A stretch of 64,000 nt of DNA from Streptomyces sp. NBC_01478 (GTDB lineage: Bacteria > Actinomycetota > Actinomycetes > Streptomycetales > Streptomycetaceae): positions 7,545,501 to 7,609,500 of the forward strand of contig NZ_CP109444.1 in the NCBI RefSeq assembly GCF_036227225.1. Reading direction: 5' to 3'. The translations under genes were made by a program, and so were the position numbers. Shown one piece after another: positions 26,401 through 34,251 of this stretch. Under the pieces are notes generated by a model. The model was given only the letters and a program-made list of their open reading frames with translations, searched no databases and had not been told where the DNA came from. Every line of letters begins with the position of its first letter. The stretch's first letter is position 1.

Positions 26401-26857
26401 CACCCTCGAAGCGGGCGACTACGAAGTACGCATCCGCGGCTCCATGGACCGCGTCGAGGCGGACGGTGAAGGACGCGCCTACGTGGTCGACTTCAAGACC
26501 GGCAAGCAGACGCCGACCGCCCGCGAGGTGGAGCGCCACCCCCAACTCGCCGTCTACCAGCTCGCGGTCCGCGAGGGCGCCGTCGACGAGGCCTTCGACG
26601 GAGTGCGCCCCGAACCGGGCGGCGCCGAACTCGTCCAACTGCGCCAGGGCGCCGCCCAGCGGGACGGCGGCGAGACCGTGCCCAAGGTGCAGGCCCAGAA
26701 GCCGCTGGAGGGGGAGTGGGCCGGTGAACTGCTGGCCACGGCCGCGGGCAAGGTCCTCGACGAACGGTTCACGCCCACGGCAGGCCAGCACTGCGCGCAC
26801 TGCGCGTTCCGGGCCTCGTGCAGCGCGCGGCCCGAGGGACGACACGTGGTCGAGTAA
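23498..26857 (+). CDS. adnA: AdnA-like UvrD-family helicase with Fe-S PD-(D/E)XK nuclease domain
   Basis: The 1119-residue protein is a superfamily-1 helicase fused to a RecB-type nuclease. It has Walker A GPGTGKT, motif II DEYQDTDP, motif IV-VI regions including TAHRSKGLEW, and C-terminal nuclease motif VVDFKTGK with QLAVYQLA. One upstream Cys (NTCALQW) and a C-terminal CAHCAFRASC (C-x2-C-x5-C) give four Cys in the AddB-style iron-sulfur staple. In mycobacteria the AdnA-AdnB heterodimer resects double-strand breaks; order and neighbours match here. I prefer GTG 23498 over 23456 for its GGACCGG upstream. An 11-bp hairpin (23524-23549) lies just inside the gene. Confidence 0.85.
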   Translation: MSSSSSTRRLSHPQVRQGSRGAYRLVRTPPTRPAPPRLDAPQRSVVDHETGPLLVLAGPGTGKTTTLVESVAARIARGGDPARILVLTFSRKAAVELRDRMALRIGAARAPRATTFHSFCYALVRAHQDSDLFVEPLRLLSGPEQDVAVRELLAGQPDLERLGLAHVRWPDELRACLTTRGFADEVRAVLARSRELGLGPHALDAFARSIGRPDWRAAAAFLAEYLDVLDLQGVLDYAELVHRAVLLAHRPEVAERLAAQYDAVFVDEYQDTDPAQVRLLQALAGGGRTLVAFGDPDQSIYTFRGADVNGILDFPSAFPRAGGHPAPVEVLRTSRRSGATLLNATRLLTQRMPLTRLPAQKVRAHRELSPVRDGGRVEVYTYPTSGTELDNIADILRRAHLEDGVPWSDMAVLVRAGSRTIPTIRRALTVAGVPLDIDGDDLPLRHEPAVAPLLTALRAVAAAEASGSTPAASADAQDSSADTAPEEPAPDTSWLDTETALTLLASPLAAMDAADLRRLGRALREEERAGGNPVPPPSDELLTRALAEPERLVAHDPTYARGAQRLGALLRKARERLAGGGTAEEALWDLWQGTPWPGRLERAALRGGAAGRNADRDLDAVCALFATAARAEERTGGRGALNFLEEIDAEDIAADTLTRRAVRPDAVRLMTAHRSKGLEWRLVVVAGVQEGLWPDLRRRGSLLEADRIGRDGLAEPLTPGALLAEERRLFYVAATRARERLVVTAVKAPADDGDQPSRFLTELGVEPKDVTGRPRRPLSVAALVAELRATTVDPSVSETLRAAAARRLAKLAALADEEGRALVPSAHPYRWWGMYDPTESKVPLRDRDQPVVLSGSALDQLANTCALQWFLGREVKADAPATAAQGFGNVVHVLADEVASGRTPADLAALMERLDTVWNALAFDAPWKSAQEKDNARVALERFLKWHVDSNGIRTGRTPVASEHDFDVTLEAGDYEVRIRGSMDRVEADGEGRAYVVDFKTGKQTPTAREVERHPQLAVYQLAVREGAVDEAFDGVRPEPGGAELVQLRQGAAQRDGGETVPKVQAQKPLEGEWAGELLATAAGKVLDERFTPTAGQHCAHCAFRASCSARPEGRHVVE

Positions 26858-26957
26858 CACGCGTGACGTATCGCACCACATGTGCTGACCTGCGTTTCTT
26901 CTGCCCCTGAGGGCGATTGGTCCACGACTGTCAGTGGCCGCCGCTAGCCTCTCCGAC

Positions 26958-29900
26958 ATGCCCGCCCGTATCACCGATCCCGATCAGCTCAAGGAGCTCC
27001 TCGGCATCCCCTTCACCCCGGAGCAGACGGCCTGCATCATCGCGCCGCCCGCCCCGCAGGTCATCGTGGCCGGCGCCGGGTCGGGCAAGACGACGGTGAT
27101 GGCGGCCCGCGTGGTGTGGCTGGTCGGCACCGGCCAGGTCGCCCCCGAGCAGGTCCTCGGCCTGACCTTCACCAACAAGGCCGCCGGTGAACTCGCCGAG
27201 CGCGTCCGCAAGGCGCTGATCAAGGCAGGCGTCACCGACCCCGACGTCATCGACCCGGACAACCCGCCGGGCGAGCCCGTGATCTCGACCTACCACGCCT
27301 TCGCGGGCCGCCTCCTGACCGACCACGGCCTGCGCATCGGACTCGAACCGACGGCCCGGCTGCTCGCCGACGCCACCCGCTTCCAGCTCGCCGCGCGGGT
27401 GCTGCGCGAGGCCCCCGGCCCCTATCCGGCACTCACCCGCTCCTTCCCGGACCTCGTCAGCGACCTCCTCACCCTTGACGCCGAGCTGTCCGAACACCTC
27501 GTACGCCCCGAGGAGTTGCGCGCGTACGACGCCGGGCTGCTGCGCGACCTGGAGGGCCGCAGGCTCAGCAACGCCGAGCTGCGCAAGGTCCCGGAGGCGG
27601 CCGCCGCCCGCCGCGAACTCACCGAGCTGGTGAGTCGGTACCGCACCGCCAAGCGCGAGCGCGACCTGCTCGACTTCGGTGACCAGATCGCCCTCTCCGC
27701 GACCCTGGCGCGCACCCGCCCCGAGGTCGGCGAGATCCTGCGCGACGAGTTCCGGGTGGTGCTGCTCGACGAGTACCAGGACACGTCGGTCGCCCAACGC
27801 ATCCTCCTGGCAGGCCTGTTCGGCGCCGGCACGGGCCACCCGGTGACCGCCGTCGGCGACCCCTGCCAGGCGATCTACGGCTGGCGCGGCGCGTCCGTCG
27901 CCAACCTCGACGACTTCCCGGAGCACTTCGCGCACGCCGACGGCAGCCTCGCCGCCCGCCAGTCGCTCAGCGAGAACCGCCGCAGCGGCGGCCGCCTCCT
28001 GGACCTCGCCAACGGCCTCGCGGAACCCCTGCGCGCCATGCACGCGGGCGTGGAGGCCCTGCGCCCGGCGCCCGGCGCCGAGCGCGACGGCATGGTGCGC
28101 TGCGCGCTGCTGCCCACCCATGCCGAGGAGATCGACTGGCTCGCCGACTCCATCGCCCATCTGGTACGGACCGGAAAGGCACCCGGCGAGATCGCCGTCC
28201 TGTGCCGCACGGCCACCGACTTCGCCGAGATCCAGGGCGCCCTGGTGGCCCGCGACATCCCGGTCGAGGTGGTCGGACTCTCCGGGCTGCTGCACCTGCC
28301 CGAGGTCGCCGACCTCGTCGCCGTCTGCGAAGTCCTCCAGGACCCCGGCGCCAACGCCTCCCTGGTCCGGCTCCTGACCGGCCCGCGCTGGCGCATCGGC
28401 CCGCGCGACCTCGCCCTCCTGGGCCGACGCGCCCGGCTCCTGGTGTCCCACACGCGCGTGGGGGCCGACGACGACCCCGACCGCCGACTCGCCGAAGCCG
28501 TCGAGGGGGTCGACCCCTCCGAGGTGATATCGCTCGCCGACGCCCTCGACACGTTCCTGGAGACACCCCTGTACGGCGCCGACCGCGACGGGGACGACGA
28601 CGGGCTGCCCTTCTCACCGGACGCGCGCGTGCGCTTCGCCCACCTGGCCACCGAACTGCGCGACCTGCGCCGCTCCCTGTCCGACCCCCTCATGGACGTC
28701 CTGCACCGCGTCCTGGCCGTCACCGGCCTGGAGGTCGAACTCGCGGCGTCCCCGCACGCCCTGGCCGCCCGCCGCCGCGAGACCCTGTCGAACTTCCTCG
28801 ACGTGGCCGCCTCCTTCGCCGCGGGCGACGGTGAGGCGACCCTGCTCGCCTTCCTCGGCTTCCTGCGCACCGCCGCCCAGTACGAGAAGGGCCTCGACAA
28901 CGCCTTGCCCGGCGGCGAGGACACCGTCAAAGTCCTCACCGCGCACAAGTCCAAGGGCCTGGAGTGGGACGTCGTGGCCGTCCCCGGCCTGGTCACCGGG
29001 ACCTTCCCCAGCAGCCAGGGCCGCGAGAAGTGGACCGCCCAGGGAAAGGTCCTCCCGCACGCGCTGCGCGGCGACACCGCCACCCTGCCCGACGTCGCGT
29101 CCTGGGACGCCAGAGGCCTGAAAGCCTTCCACGAGGCGATGAAGGACCACCAGCACACCGAGGAACTCCGCCTCGGCTACGTCACCTTCACCCGCCCCCG
29201 CTCCCTGCTGCTCGGCTCCGGCCACTGGTGGGGCCCCGCCCAGAAGAAGCCCCGCGGCCCCTCCGACTTCCTCCAGGCCCTGCACGACCACTGCACGGCC
29301 GGATACGGCGAGATCGAGGCCTGGGCCGAGGAACCCGAGGAGGGAGAGGAGAACCCCGCCCTGCACGCGGCCACCGCCGACCAGGCCTGGCCGCTGCCCC
29401 TGGACGACGTGGCGATGATCCACCGCCGCGAGGCCGCCAAGATGGTCATGAACCACCTGGAGCACCTCGCCGCCCACGACGGGGACCACCGCGCGGCGAC
29501 CCACGACCCGAACATCCACGACGACCCGGACTGGCCCCCACCACCGGACGACGACGAACCTCCTTACGAAGAGCCACCTTTCGGGGAGCCTTCCTACGAG
29601 GAGTCCCGCTCCGAAACCGAGGCCGAAACCGAGGCCGATCCTGAGGCCGAGAACGCCCTCCCGGAGGACGACCCCGCAGACTGGGACACCTGGACCACGG
29701 ACCGCCCGACCGTCCCCCACCAGGCGACGGCCCCGCACGCCGCCGACCACTCCAGTGCGCCAGGGGGCGCACGCCCGCACCCCATCGAGCCCTCCGGTAC
29801 GCCCCTCACCCCCGAGGAGGCCCGCGCCATCGACTCCTGGGACCGCGACCTCGACGCCCTCACCGGCGAACTCCTGCGCGCCCGCCGGAGAGTCACCGAC

Positions 29901-30530
29901 GTGCCTCTGCCGGCCTCCCTCACAGCAACCCAGTTGCTGCTCCTGGCCGACGACCCGGACGGACTCGCGCAGGAACTCGCACGCCCCCTGCCGCGCCCGC
30001 CGCAACCCGCCGCACGCCGGGGCACCCGCTTCCACGCCTGGGTGGAATCACGCTTCGAAGCGCTGACCCTGCCCATGCTGGAACCGGACGAACTGCCCGG
30101 CAGCGAGGCCGAGATCGCCGACGAACGCGACCTGGAAGCCCTCAAGGAAGCCTTCGAACGCACCGAGTACGCCCGGCGCACGCCCTACCGCGTCGAGACT
30201 CCGTTCCAGCTCGCGATCGCCGGCCGCGTCGTACGGGGCCGTATCGACGCCGTCTACAGGCAGGGCGACGGCGACGGGGCGACGTACGAGATCCTCGACT
30301 GGAAGACCAGCCGCACCCGCACCGCCGACCCGCTCCAGCTCGGGATCTACCGGCTCGCCTGGGCCGAGCGGCAGGGCGTGCCCCTGGAGGCGGTCACGGC
30401 CGCGTTCCTGTACGTGCGCGGCGGCGAGGTCGTACGGCCGGAGGGGCTTCCGGACCGGGCCGCACTGGAGCGGCTGCTGCTGGAGGAGCCGGGCGCGCAG
30501 GTGGAATCACCGGGCGCGCAAGGGGAGTAA
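26958..30530 (+). CDS. adnB: AdnB-like UvrD-family helicase-nuclease
   Basis: The 1190-residue partner of the previous protein has Walker A GAGSGKTT, motif II DEYQDTSV, TAHKSKGLEWD and a C-terminal nuclease with ILDWKTS and QLGIYRLAW. It lacks the four-Cys cluster of the first subunit. An acidic, Pro/Glu-rich insert of about 110 residues (around 850-960, with repeats of ETEAE type) separates helicase and nuclease modules; this linker is much longer than I would expect in mycobacteria. Both helicase motors look intact. The ATG at 26958 is seven bases after TAGCCT, a leaderless pattern; GTG 26934 is possible but has no ribosome-binding site. Confidence 0.87.
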   Translation: MPARITDPDQLKELLGIPFTPEQTACIIAPPAPQVIVAGAGSGKTTVMAARVVWLVGTGQVAPEQVLGLTFTNKAAGELAERVRKALIKAGVTDPDVIDPDNPPGEPVISTYHAFAGRLLTDHGLRIGLEPTARLLADATRFQLAARVLREAPGPYPALTRSFPDLVSDLLTLDAELSEHLVRPEELRAYDAGLLRDLEGRRLSNAELRKVPEAAAARRELTELVSRYRTAKRERDLLDFGDQIALSATLARTRPEVGEILRDEFRVVLLDEYQDTSVAQRILLAGLFGAGTGHPVTAVGDPCQAIYGWRGASVANLDDFPEHFAHADGSLAARQSLSENRRSGGRLLDLANGLAEPLRAMHAGVEALRPAPGAERDGMVRCALLPTHAEEIDWLADSIAHLVRTGKAPGEIAVLCRTATDFAEIQGALVARDIPVEVVGLSGLLHLPEVADLVAVCEVLQDPGANASLVRLLTGPRWRIGPRDLALLGRRARLLVSHTRVGADDDPDRRLAEAVEGVDPSEVISLADALDTFLETPLYGADRDGDDDGLPFSPDARVRFAHLATELRDLRRSLSDPLMDVLHRVLAVTGLEVELAASPHALAARRRETLSNFLDVAASFAAGDGEATLLAFLGFLRTAAQYEKGLDNALPGGEDTVKVLTAHKSKGLEWDVVAVPGLVTGTFPSSQGREKWTAQGKVLPHALRGDTATLPDVASWDARGLKAFHEAMKDHQHTEELRLGYVTFTRPRSLLLGSGHWWGPAQKKPRGPSDFLQALHDHCTAGYGEIEAWAEEPEEGEENPALHAATADQAWPLPLDDVAMIHRREAAKMVMNHLEHLAAHDGDHRAATHDPNIHDDPDWPPPPDDDEPPYEEPPFGEPSYEESRSETEAETEADPEAENALPEDDPADWDTWTTDRPTVPHQATAPHAADHSSAPGGARPHPIEPSGTPLTPEEARAIDSWDRDLDALTGELLRARRRVTDVPLPASLTATQLLLLADDPDGLAQELARPLPRPPQPAARRGTRFHAWVESRFEALTLPMLEPDELPGSEAEIADERDLEALKEAFERTEYARRTPYRVETPFQLAIAGRVVRGRIDAVYRQGDGDGATYEILDWKTSRTRTADPLQLGIYRLAWAERQGVPLEAVTAAFLYVRGGEVVRPEGLPDRAALERLLLEEPGAQVESPGAQGE

Positions 30531-30600
30531 CCGGCCGTGCAAGCAAACTGTGAGGAACCGCCCACCGAGGATGTCAGTGCGGGCCGATAGGCTCGTGACC

Positions 30601-32013
30601 ATGAGCCACACCGTTGACAGTGCCGTCAGCGCGGTCCGCACGTACATCGAGCAGCACCGCGCAGCCTTCCTCGACGACCTCGCCGACTGGCTGCGCATCC
30701 CGTCCGTGTCGGCGCAGCCCGAGCACGCGCCCGACGTCCGGCGCAGCGCGGACTGGCTCGCCGCCACACTCCGGGAGACCGGCTTCCCGACCGTCGAGGT
30801 CTGGCCGACCCCGGGCGCCCCCGCCGTCTTCGCCGAATGGCCCTCCGACGACCCCGAGGCACCCACGGTCCTCGTCTACGGCCATCACGACGTACAGCCC
30901 GCCGCCCGCGAGGACGGCTGGGACAGCGAGCCCTTCGAGCCCGTCGTCCGCGAGAACCGCCTCTACGCGCGCGGGGCGGCCGACGACAAGGGCCAGGTGT
31001 TCTTCCACACACTCGGCGTCCGCGCCCACCTCGCCGCCACCGGCCGCACCGCCCCGGCCGTGCACCTGAAGCTGCTCGTCGAGGGCGAGGAGGAGTCCGG
31101 CTCCCCGCACTTCCGGGCGCTCGTCGAGAAGCACGCCGACCGGCTCGCCGCCGACGCCGTGATCGTCTCCGACACCGGCATGTGGTCCGAGGACACCCCC
31201 ACGGTGTGTACCGGCATGCGCGGCCTCGCCGAGTGCGAGATCCGGCTGCAGGGCCCCGACCAGGACATCCACTCCGGCTCCTTCGGGGGCGCCGTGCCCA
31301 ACCCGGCGACCGCCGCCGCCCGCCTCGTCGCCGTACTCCACGACGAGCACGCACGCGTGGCCGTTCCCGGCTTCTACGACGGCATCGTCGAGCTCACCGA
31401 GCAGGAGCGCGAGCTCTTCGCCGAGCTGCCCTTCGACGAGCAGGAATGGCTGCGCACCGCCAAGTCGCACGCCACCCACGGGGAGGCCGGACACACCACC
31501 CTGGAGCGCATCTGGGCCCGCCCCACCGCCGAGGTCAACGGCATCGGCGGCGGCTACCAGGGCCCGGGCAGCAAGACGATCATCCCGTCCTCGGCCATGG
31601 TGAAGCTCTCTTTCCGGCTGGTCGCAGGCCAGGACCCCGACCACATCGAGAAGGTCGTCCGAGACTGGGCCGCAACGCAGGTGCCCGCCGGAATCCGGCA
31701 GGAGATCACCTTCAGCGCGGCCACGCGCCCGTGCCTGACACCTCTGGACCACCCGGCCCTGCGGTCCGTCGTCCGCGCCATGGCCCGCGCCTTCGAGAAG
31801 CCCGTCCTCTTCACCCGCGAGGGCGGCTCCGGACCGGCCGCCGACCTCCAGGAAGTCCTCGGAGCACCCGTCCTTTTCCTGGGCATCTCCGTCCCCTCCG
31901 ACGGCTGGCACGCCCCGAACGAGAAGGTCGAACTCGACCTCCTCCTGAAGGGCGTCGAAACCACCGCCCACCTGTGGGGAGACCTCGCCGACACCTGGCG
32001 TCATGCGCCCTGA
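30601..32013 (+). CDS. M20 family dipeptidase
   Basis: The 470-residue cytosolic zinc peptidase belongs to the carnosinase/DapE-like M20 group. Metal ligands lie in GHHDVQPA and GAADDKGQ, the catalytic Glu and next ligand in EGEEESGS, and a further ligand in VSDTGMW. The dimerisation lid contains QDIHSGSFGGAVPNP. It should hydrolyse dipeptides or N-acylated amino acids; the exact substrate is unknown. Its position is held by an ion-channel gene in the mycobacterial block as I remember it. The ATG follows TAGGCT (30588-30593) by exactly seven bases, suggesting leaderless transcription; no ribosome-binding site is present. Confidence 0.92.
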   Translation: MSHTVDSAVSAVRTYIEQHRAAFLDDLADWLRIPSVSAQPEHAPDVRRSADWLAATLRETGFPTVEVWPTPGAPAVFAEWPSDDPEAPTVLVYGHHDVQPAAREDGWDSEPFEPVVRENRLYARGAADDKGQVFFHTLGVRAHLAATGRTAPAVHLKLLVEGEEESGSPHFRALVEKHADRLAADAVIVSDTGMWSEDTPTVCTGMRGLAECEIRLQGPDQDIHSGSFGGAVPNPATAAARLVAVLHDEHARVAVPGFYDGIVELTEQERELFAELPFDEQEWLRTAKSHATHGEAGHTTLERIWARPTAEVNGIGGGYQGPGSKTIIPSSAMVKLSFRLVAGQDPDHIEKVVRDWAATQVPAGIRQEITFSAATRPCLTPLDHPALRSVVRAMARAFEKPVLFTREGGSGPAADLQEVLGAPVLFLGISVPSDGWHAPNEKVELDLLLKGVETTAHLWGDLADTWRHAP

Positions 32014-32169
32014 CGATCCCGCGCGATCCGGAACGGCCACGCGCGCGGGGCACACTGGAAGAACCGCCCCGCACACCCCGTCCCCGCCGGACCCGGTCGC
32101 CTCCTGCCGTACGTCCCGCTGAACCGCCCGCCGAACCAATCCGCATTGCCGGGGGAGTTGGAAGCACCC

Positions 32170-33114
32170 GTGACCACCTGGACCGACCACACAGCCGACC
32201 GACCCATCTCGCTCACCGCCCCGAGCGGCATCGACCGAGCCGCCCACCACCGGCTCGACGAGGCCTGGCTCGCCGCGGCATGGAGCCACCCCACCACCCG
32301 CTGCTTCGTGGTCTCCGGCGGCCAGGTCCTCATCGACGAGACACCCGACGGCAAGACCGAACTCGTCATGACCCCGTCCTTCGAGGCCCCCCTCACCGAG
32401 GCGCACCGCTACTTCCTGGGCACCGACGACGACGGCGTCAGCTACTTCGCCCTCCAGAAGGACGCCCTCCCCGGCCGTATCGACCAGTCGGCGCGCGCCG
32501 CCGGCCTGCGCGAGGCCGGTCTGCTGCTGTCGCCCCGGGACGTGGGCCTGATGGTGCACGCGGTCGCCCTGGAGAACTGGCAGCGCCTGCACCGCTTCTG
32601 CTCCCGCTGCGGCGAACGCACGGTGATCGCCGCGGCCGGACACATCCGCCGCTGCCCGGCCTGCGGCGCCGAGCACTACCCGCGCACCGACCCCGCCGTG
32701 ATCATGGCCGTCACCGACGAGGAGGATCGCATCCTGCTCGGCCGCCAGGTCCACTGGCCCGAGGGCCGCTTCTCGACGCTCGCCGGATTCGTGGAGCCCG
32801 GCGAGTCCATCGAGCAGTCGGTGCGCCGCGAGGTCTTCGAGGAGGCCGGCATCACCGTCGGCCACGTCGAGTACGTCGCCAGCCAGCCCTGGCCCTTCCC
32901 GTCCAGCCTCATGCTGGGCTTCATGGCCCGCGCCACCTCGACCGACATCAACGTCGACGGCGACGAGATCCACGAGGCCCGCTGGTTCTCCCGGGAGGAG
33001 TTGCGCGCGGCCTTCGAGTCCGAAGAGGTGCTGCCCCCGTACGGCATCTCGATCGCGGCCCGTCTGATCGAGCTCTGGTACGGCAAGCCGCTGCCGACGC
33101 GGACCTTCGTCTGA
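32170..33114 (+). CDS. nudC: NAD(+) diphosphatase NudC (NUDIX)
   Basis: The 314-residue enzyme hydrolyses NAD(H) to NMN(H) and AMP, and can remove NAD caps from RNA. Its zinc ribbon has CSRCGE and CPACGA, followed by EHYPRTDPAVI. The NUDIX box reads GFVEPGESIEQSVRREVFEE, and the NADH-specific SQPWPFPSSLM motif follows it. The GTG at 32170 has GGAAG six bases upstream; an in-frame TTG at 32146 would add eight residues. In mycobacteria nudC lies in the same neighbourhood, between adnB and the mycoredoxin-uvrD2 pair. Confidence 0.93.
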   Translation: MTTWTDHTADRPISLTAPSGIDRAAHHRLDEAWLAAAWSHPTTRCFVVSGGQVLIDETPDGKTELVMTPSFEAPLTEAHRYFLGTDDDGVSYFALQKDALPGRIDQSARAAGLREAGLLLSPRDVGLMVHAVALENWQRLHRFCSRCGERTVIAAAGHIRRCPACGAEHYPRTDPAVIMAVTDEEDRILLGRQVHWPEGRFSTLAGFVEPGESIEQSVRREVFEEAGITVGHVEYVASQPWPFPSSLMLGFMARATSTDINVDGDEIHEARWFSREELRAAFESEEVLPPYGISIAARLIELWYGKPLPTRTFV

Positions 33115-33148
33115 GGCGACCGAGGGAGGCGTGGGCGGCGGTTCGCGG

Positions 33149-33751
33149 ATGACCGATCCGTACTGGAACCACAACGTCCACTACCACCCCGTGGTGGTGG
33201 ACGCCGTGCCCGACGGCTGCCGTGCGGCCCTCGACATCGGCTGCGGGGACGGCCTGCTCGCCCGCAAGCTGGCGAACAGGGCCGGATCGGTGACGGGCGT
33301 GGACCGCTCGCCGCAGATGATCCGGCTCGCCCGAGCCGACGTGCCGGAGAACGTCACCTTCATGGAGGCGGACTACCTCGACGGCACCTCACTCGACGAA
33401 GGCACGTACGACTTCGTCAGCGCGGTCGCCGTCGTCCACCACACGGAGTTCGAGCACGCTGTGGGACGGCTGGTGAGCCTGCTGGCCCCCGGCGGCCGAC
33501 TGGTGATCGTCGGCCTGGCGTACAACCGGACGTTCCTGGACCGGGTGATCAGCGGCTGCGGGCTGCCCGTGAGCCGGTTCCTGGCGCGACGGCACGGCGG
33601 GAAGCTCGGACCCGTCGGCATGCCCATGGAGGACTCGGCCATGTGCTGGGGAGAGGCCCGCGAAGCCGTCCGGCGCCTGCTGCCCGGCGCCAGGTTCCGA
33701 CGACGGCTCCTGTGGCGCTATGTGGCCGTGTGGGACAAGCCCGTCGCGTGA
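33149..33751 (+). CDS. class I SAM-dependent methyltransferase
   Basis: The roughly 200-residue protein has the SAM-binding motif I LDIGCGDGLLARKLA, an acidic loop GVDRSPQM and motif VSAVAVVHHTEF, as in the Methyltransf_11/25 group of small-molecule methyltransferases. The substrate cannot be inferred. The start is uncertain: ATG 33149 gives MTDPYWNHNVHYHPVV, while GTG 33131 sits two bases after GGAGG, too close to use it. It lies 35 bases after nudC and ends in a strong hairpin shared with the convergent mycoredoxin gene. Confidence 0.85.
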   Translation: MTDPYWNHNVHYHPVVVDAVPDGCRAALDIGCGDGLLARKLANRAGSVTGVDRSPQMIRLARADVPENVTFMEADYLDGTSLDEGTYDFVSAVAVVHHTEFEHAVGRLVSLLAPGGRLVIVGLAYNRTFLDRVISGCGLPVSRFLARRHGGKLGPVGMPMEDSAMCWGEAREAVRRLLPGARFRRRLLWRYVAVWDKPVA

Positions 33752-33763
33752 AGCGGACAACAA

Positions 33764-33797
33764 GAAGGCGGTCCCTGACCTGTCAGGGACCGCCTTC
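33764..33797. terminator. bidirectional terminator between methyltransferase and mycoredoxin genes
   Basis: A perfect inverted repeat GAAGGCGGTCCCTGAC / GTCAGGGACCGCCTTC with two central bases lies between two convergent genes. Confidence 0.8.
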
Positions 33798-33824
33798 TGC
33801 GGAGCTGCGCGCGCCGACCGTCGA

Positions 33825-34067
33825 TCAGGCGCCGACCTTCTGCTTGACCTGGGCCAGCGAAGGGTTCGTGAGCGTCGAACCGTCGGCGAAGAGCAGAGTC
33901 GGCACCGTCTGATTCCCGCCATTCGCCTTCTCGACGAACGCCGCGGAATCCGGGTCCAGCTCGATGTTGACCTCGTTGTACGCGATGCCCTCGCGGTCCA
34001 TCTGGCTCTTCAGCCGACGGCAGTAACCGCACCAGGTGGTGCTGTACATCGTCACGGTGCCCGACAT
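33825..34067 (-). CDS. mrx1: mycoredoxin (glutaredoxin-like, CGYC)
   Basis: The 80-residue thioredoxin-fold protein has active site CGYC at residues 13-16 (STTWCGYCRRLK), the cis-Pro segment QTVPTLLFADG and the C-terminal LTNPSLAQVKQK. Mycoredoxins reduce mixed disulfides between proteins and mycothiol, the actinobacterial counterpart of glutathione, using the first Cys. Length and residues match the family exactly. It is divergent from uvrD2, as in mycobacteria they adjoin each other. GAGGAG about nine bases upstream serves as ribosome-binding site. Confidence 0.93.
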   Translation of the reverse strand: MSGTVTMYSTTWCGYCRRLKSQMDREGIAYNEVNIELDPDSAAFVEKANGGNQTVPTLLFADGSTLTNPSLAQVKQKVGA

Positions 34068-34203
34068 TCTCTCGCGCTCCTCAACAGCTCAGGGAATAGG
34101 TTCTCGCAGTGGAGGGAACGTACGCGACGCACCTGCCATTCCCGCCGGGGGTATCCCCTGGCGGGTGACGCCTGCCGCATTAGTACGACTGCGGGGGCCT
34201 CCC

Positions 34204-34212
34204 TGTGGACAA
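34204..34212 (-). promoter_or_regulatory. isolated consensus DnaA box upstream of uvrD2
   Basis: TGTGGACAA reads TTGTCCACA on the minus strand, the preferred Streptomyces DnaA box. It stands alone in the mrx-uvrD2 divergent region 40 bases before the uvrD2 start. DnaA-dependent regulation of the helicase is possible; chance cannot be excluded. Confidence 0.3.
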
Positions 34213-34251
34213 CCGACTCACCTGTCTCCGGCGACCTGGCAGCATGGCCGT

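Noticed and set aside
23906..26974. 1022-codon minus-strand open frame
   Set aside because: It is exactly antisense to the AdnA-like gene, with Val/Gly/Arg-rich shadow composition.
34204..34212. Replication origin at the DnaA box
   Set aside because: A single box, no cluster, no AT-rich unwinding region and no dnaA/dnaN genes nearby.
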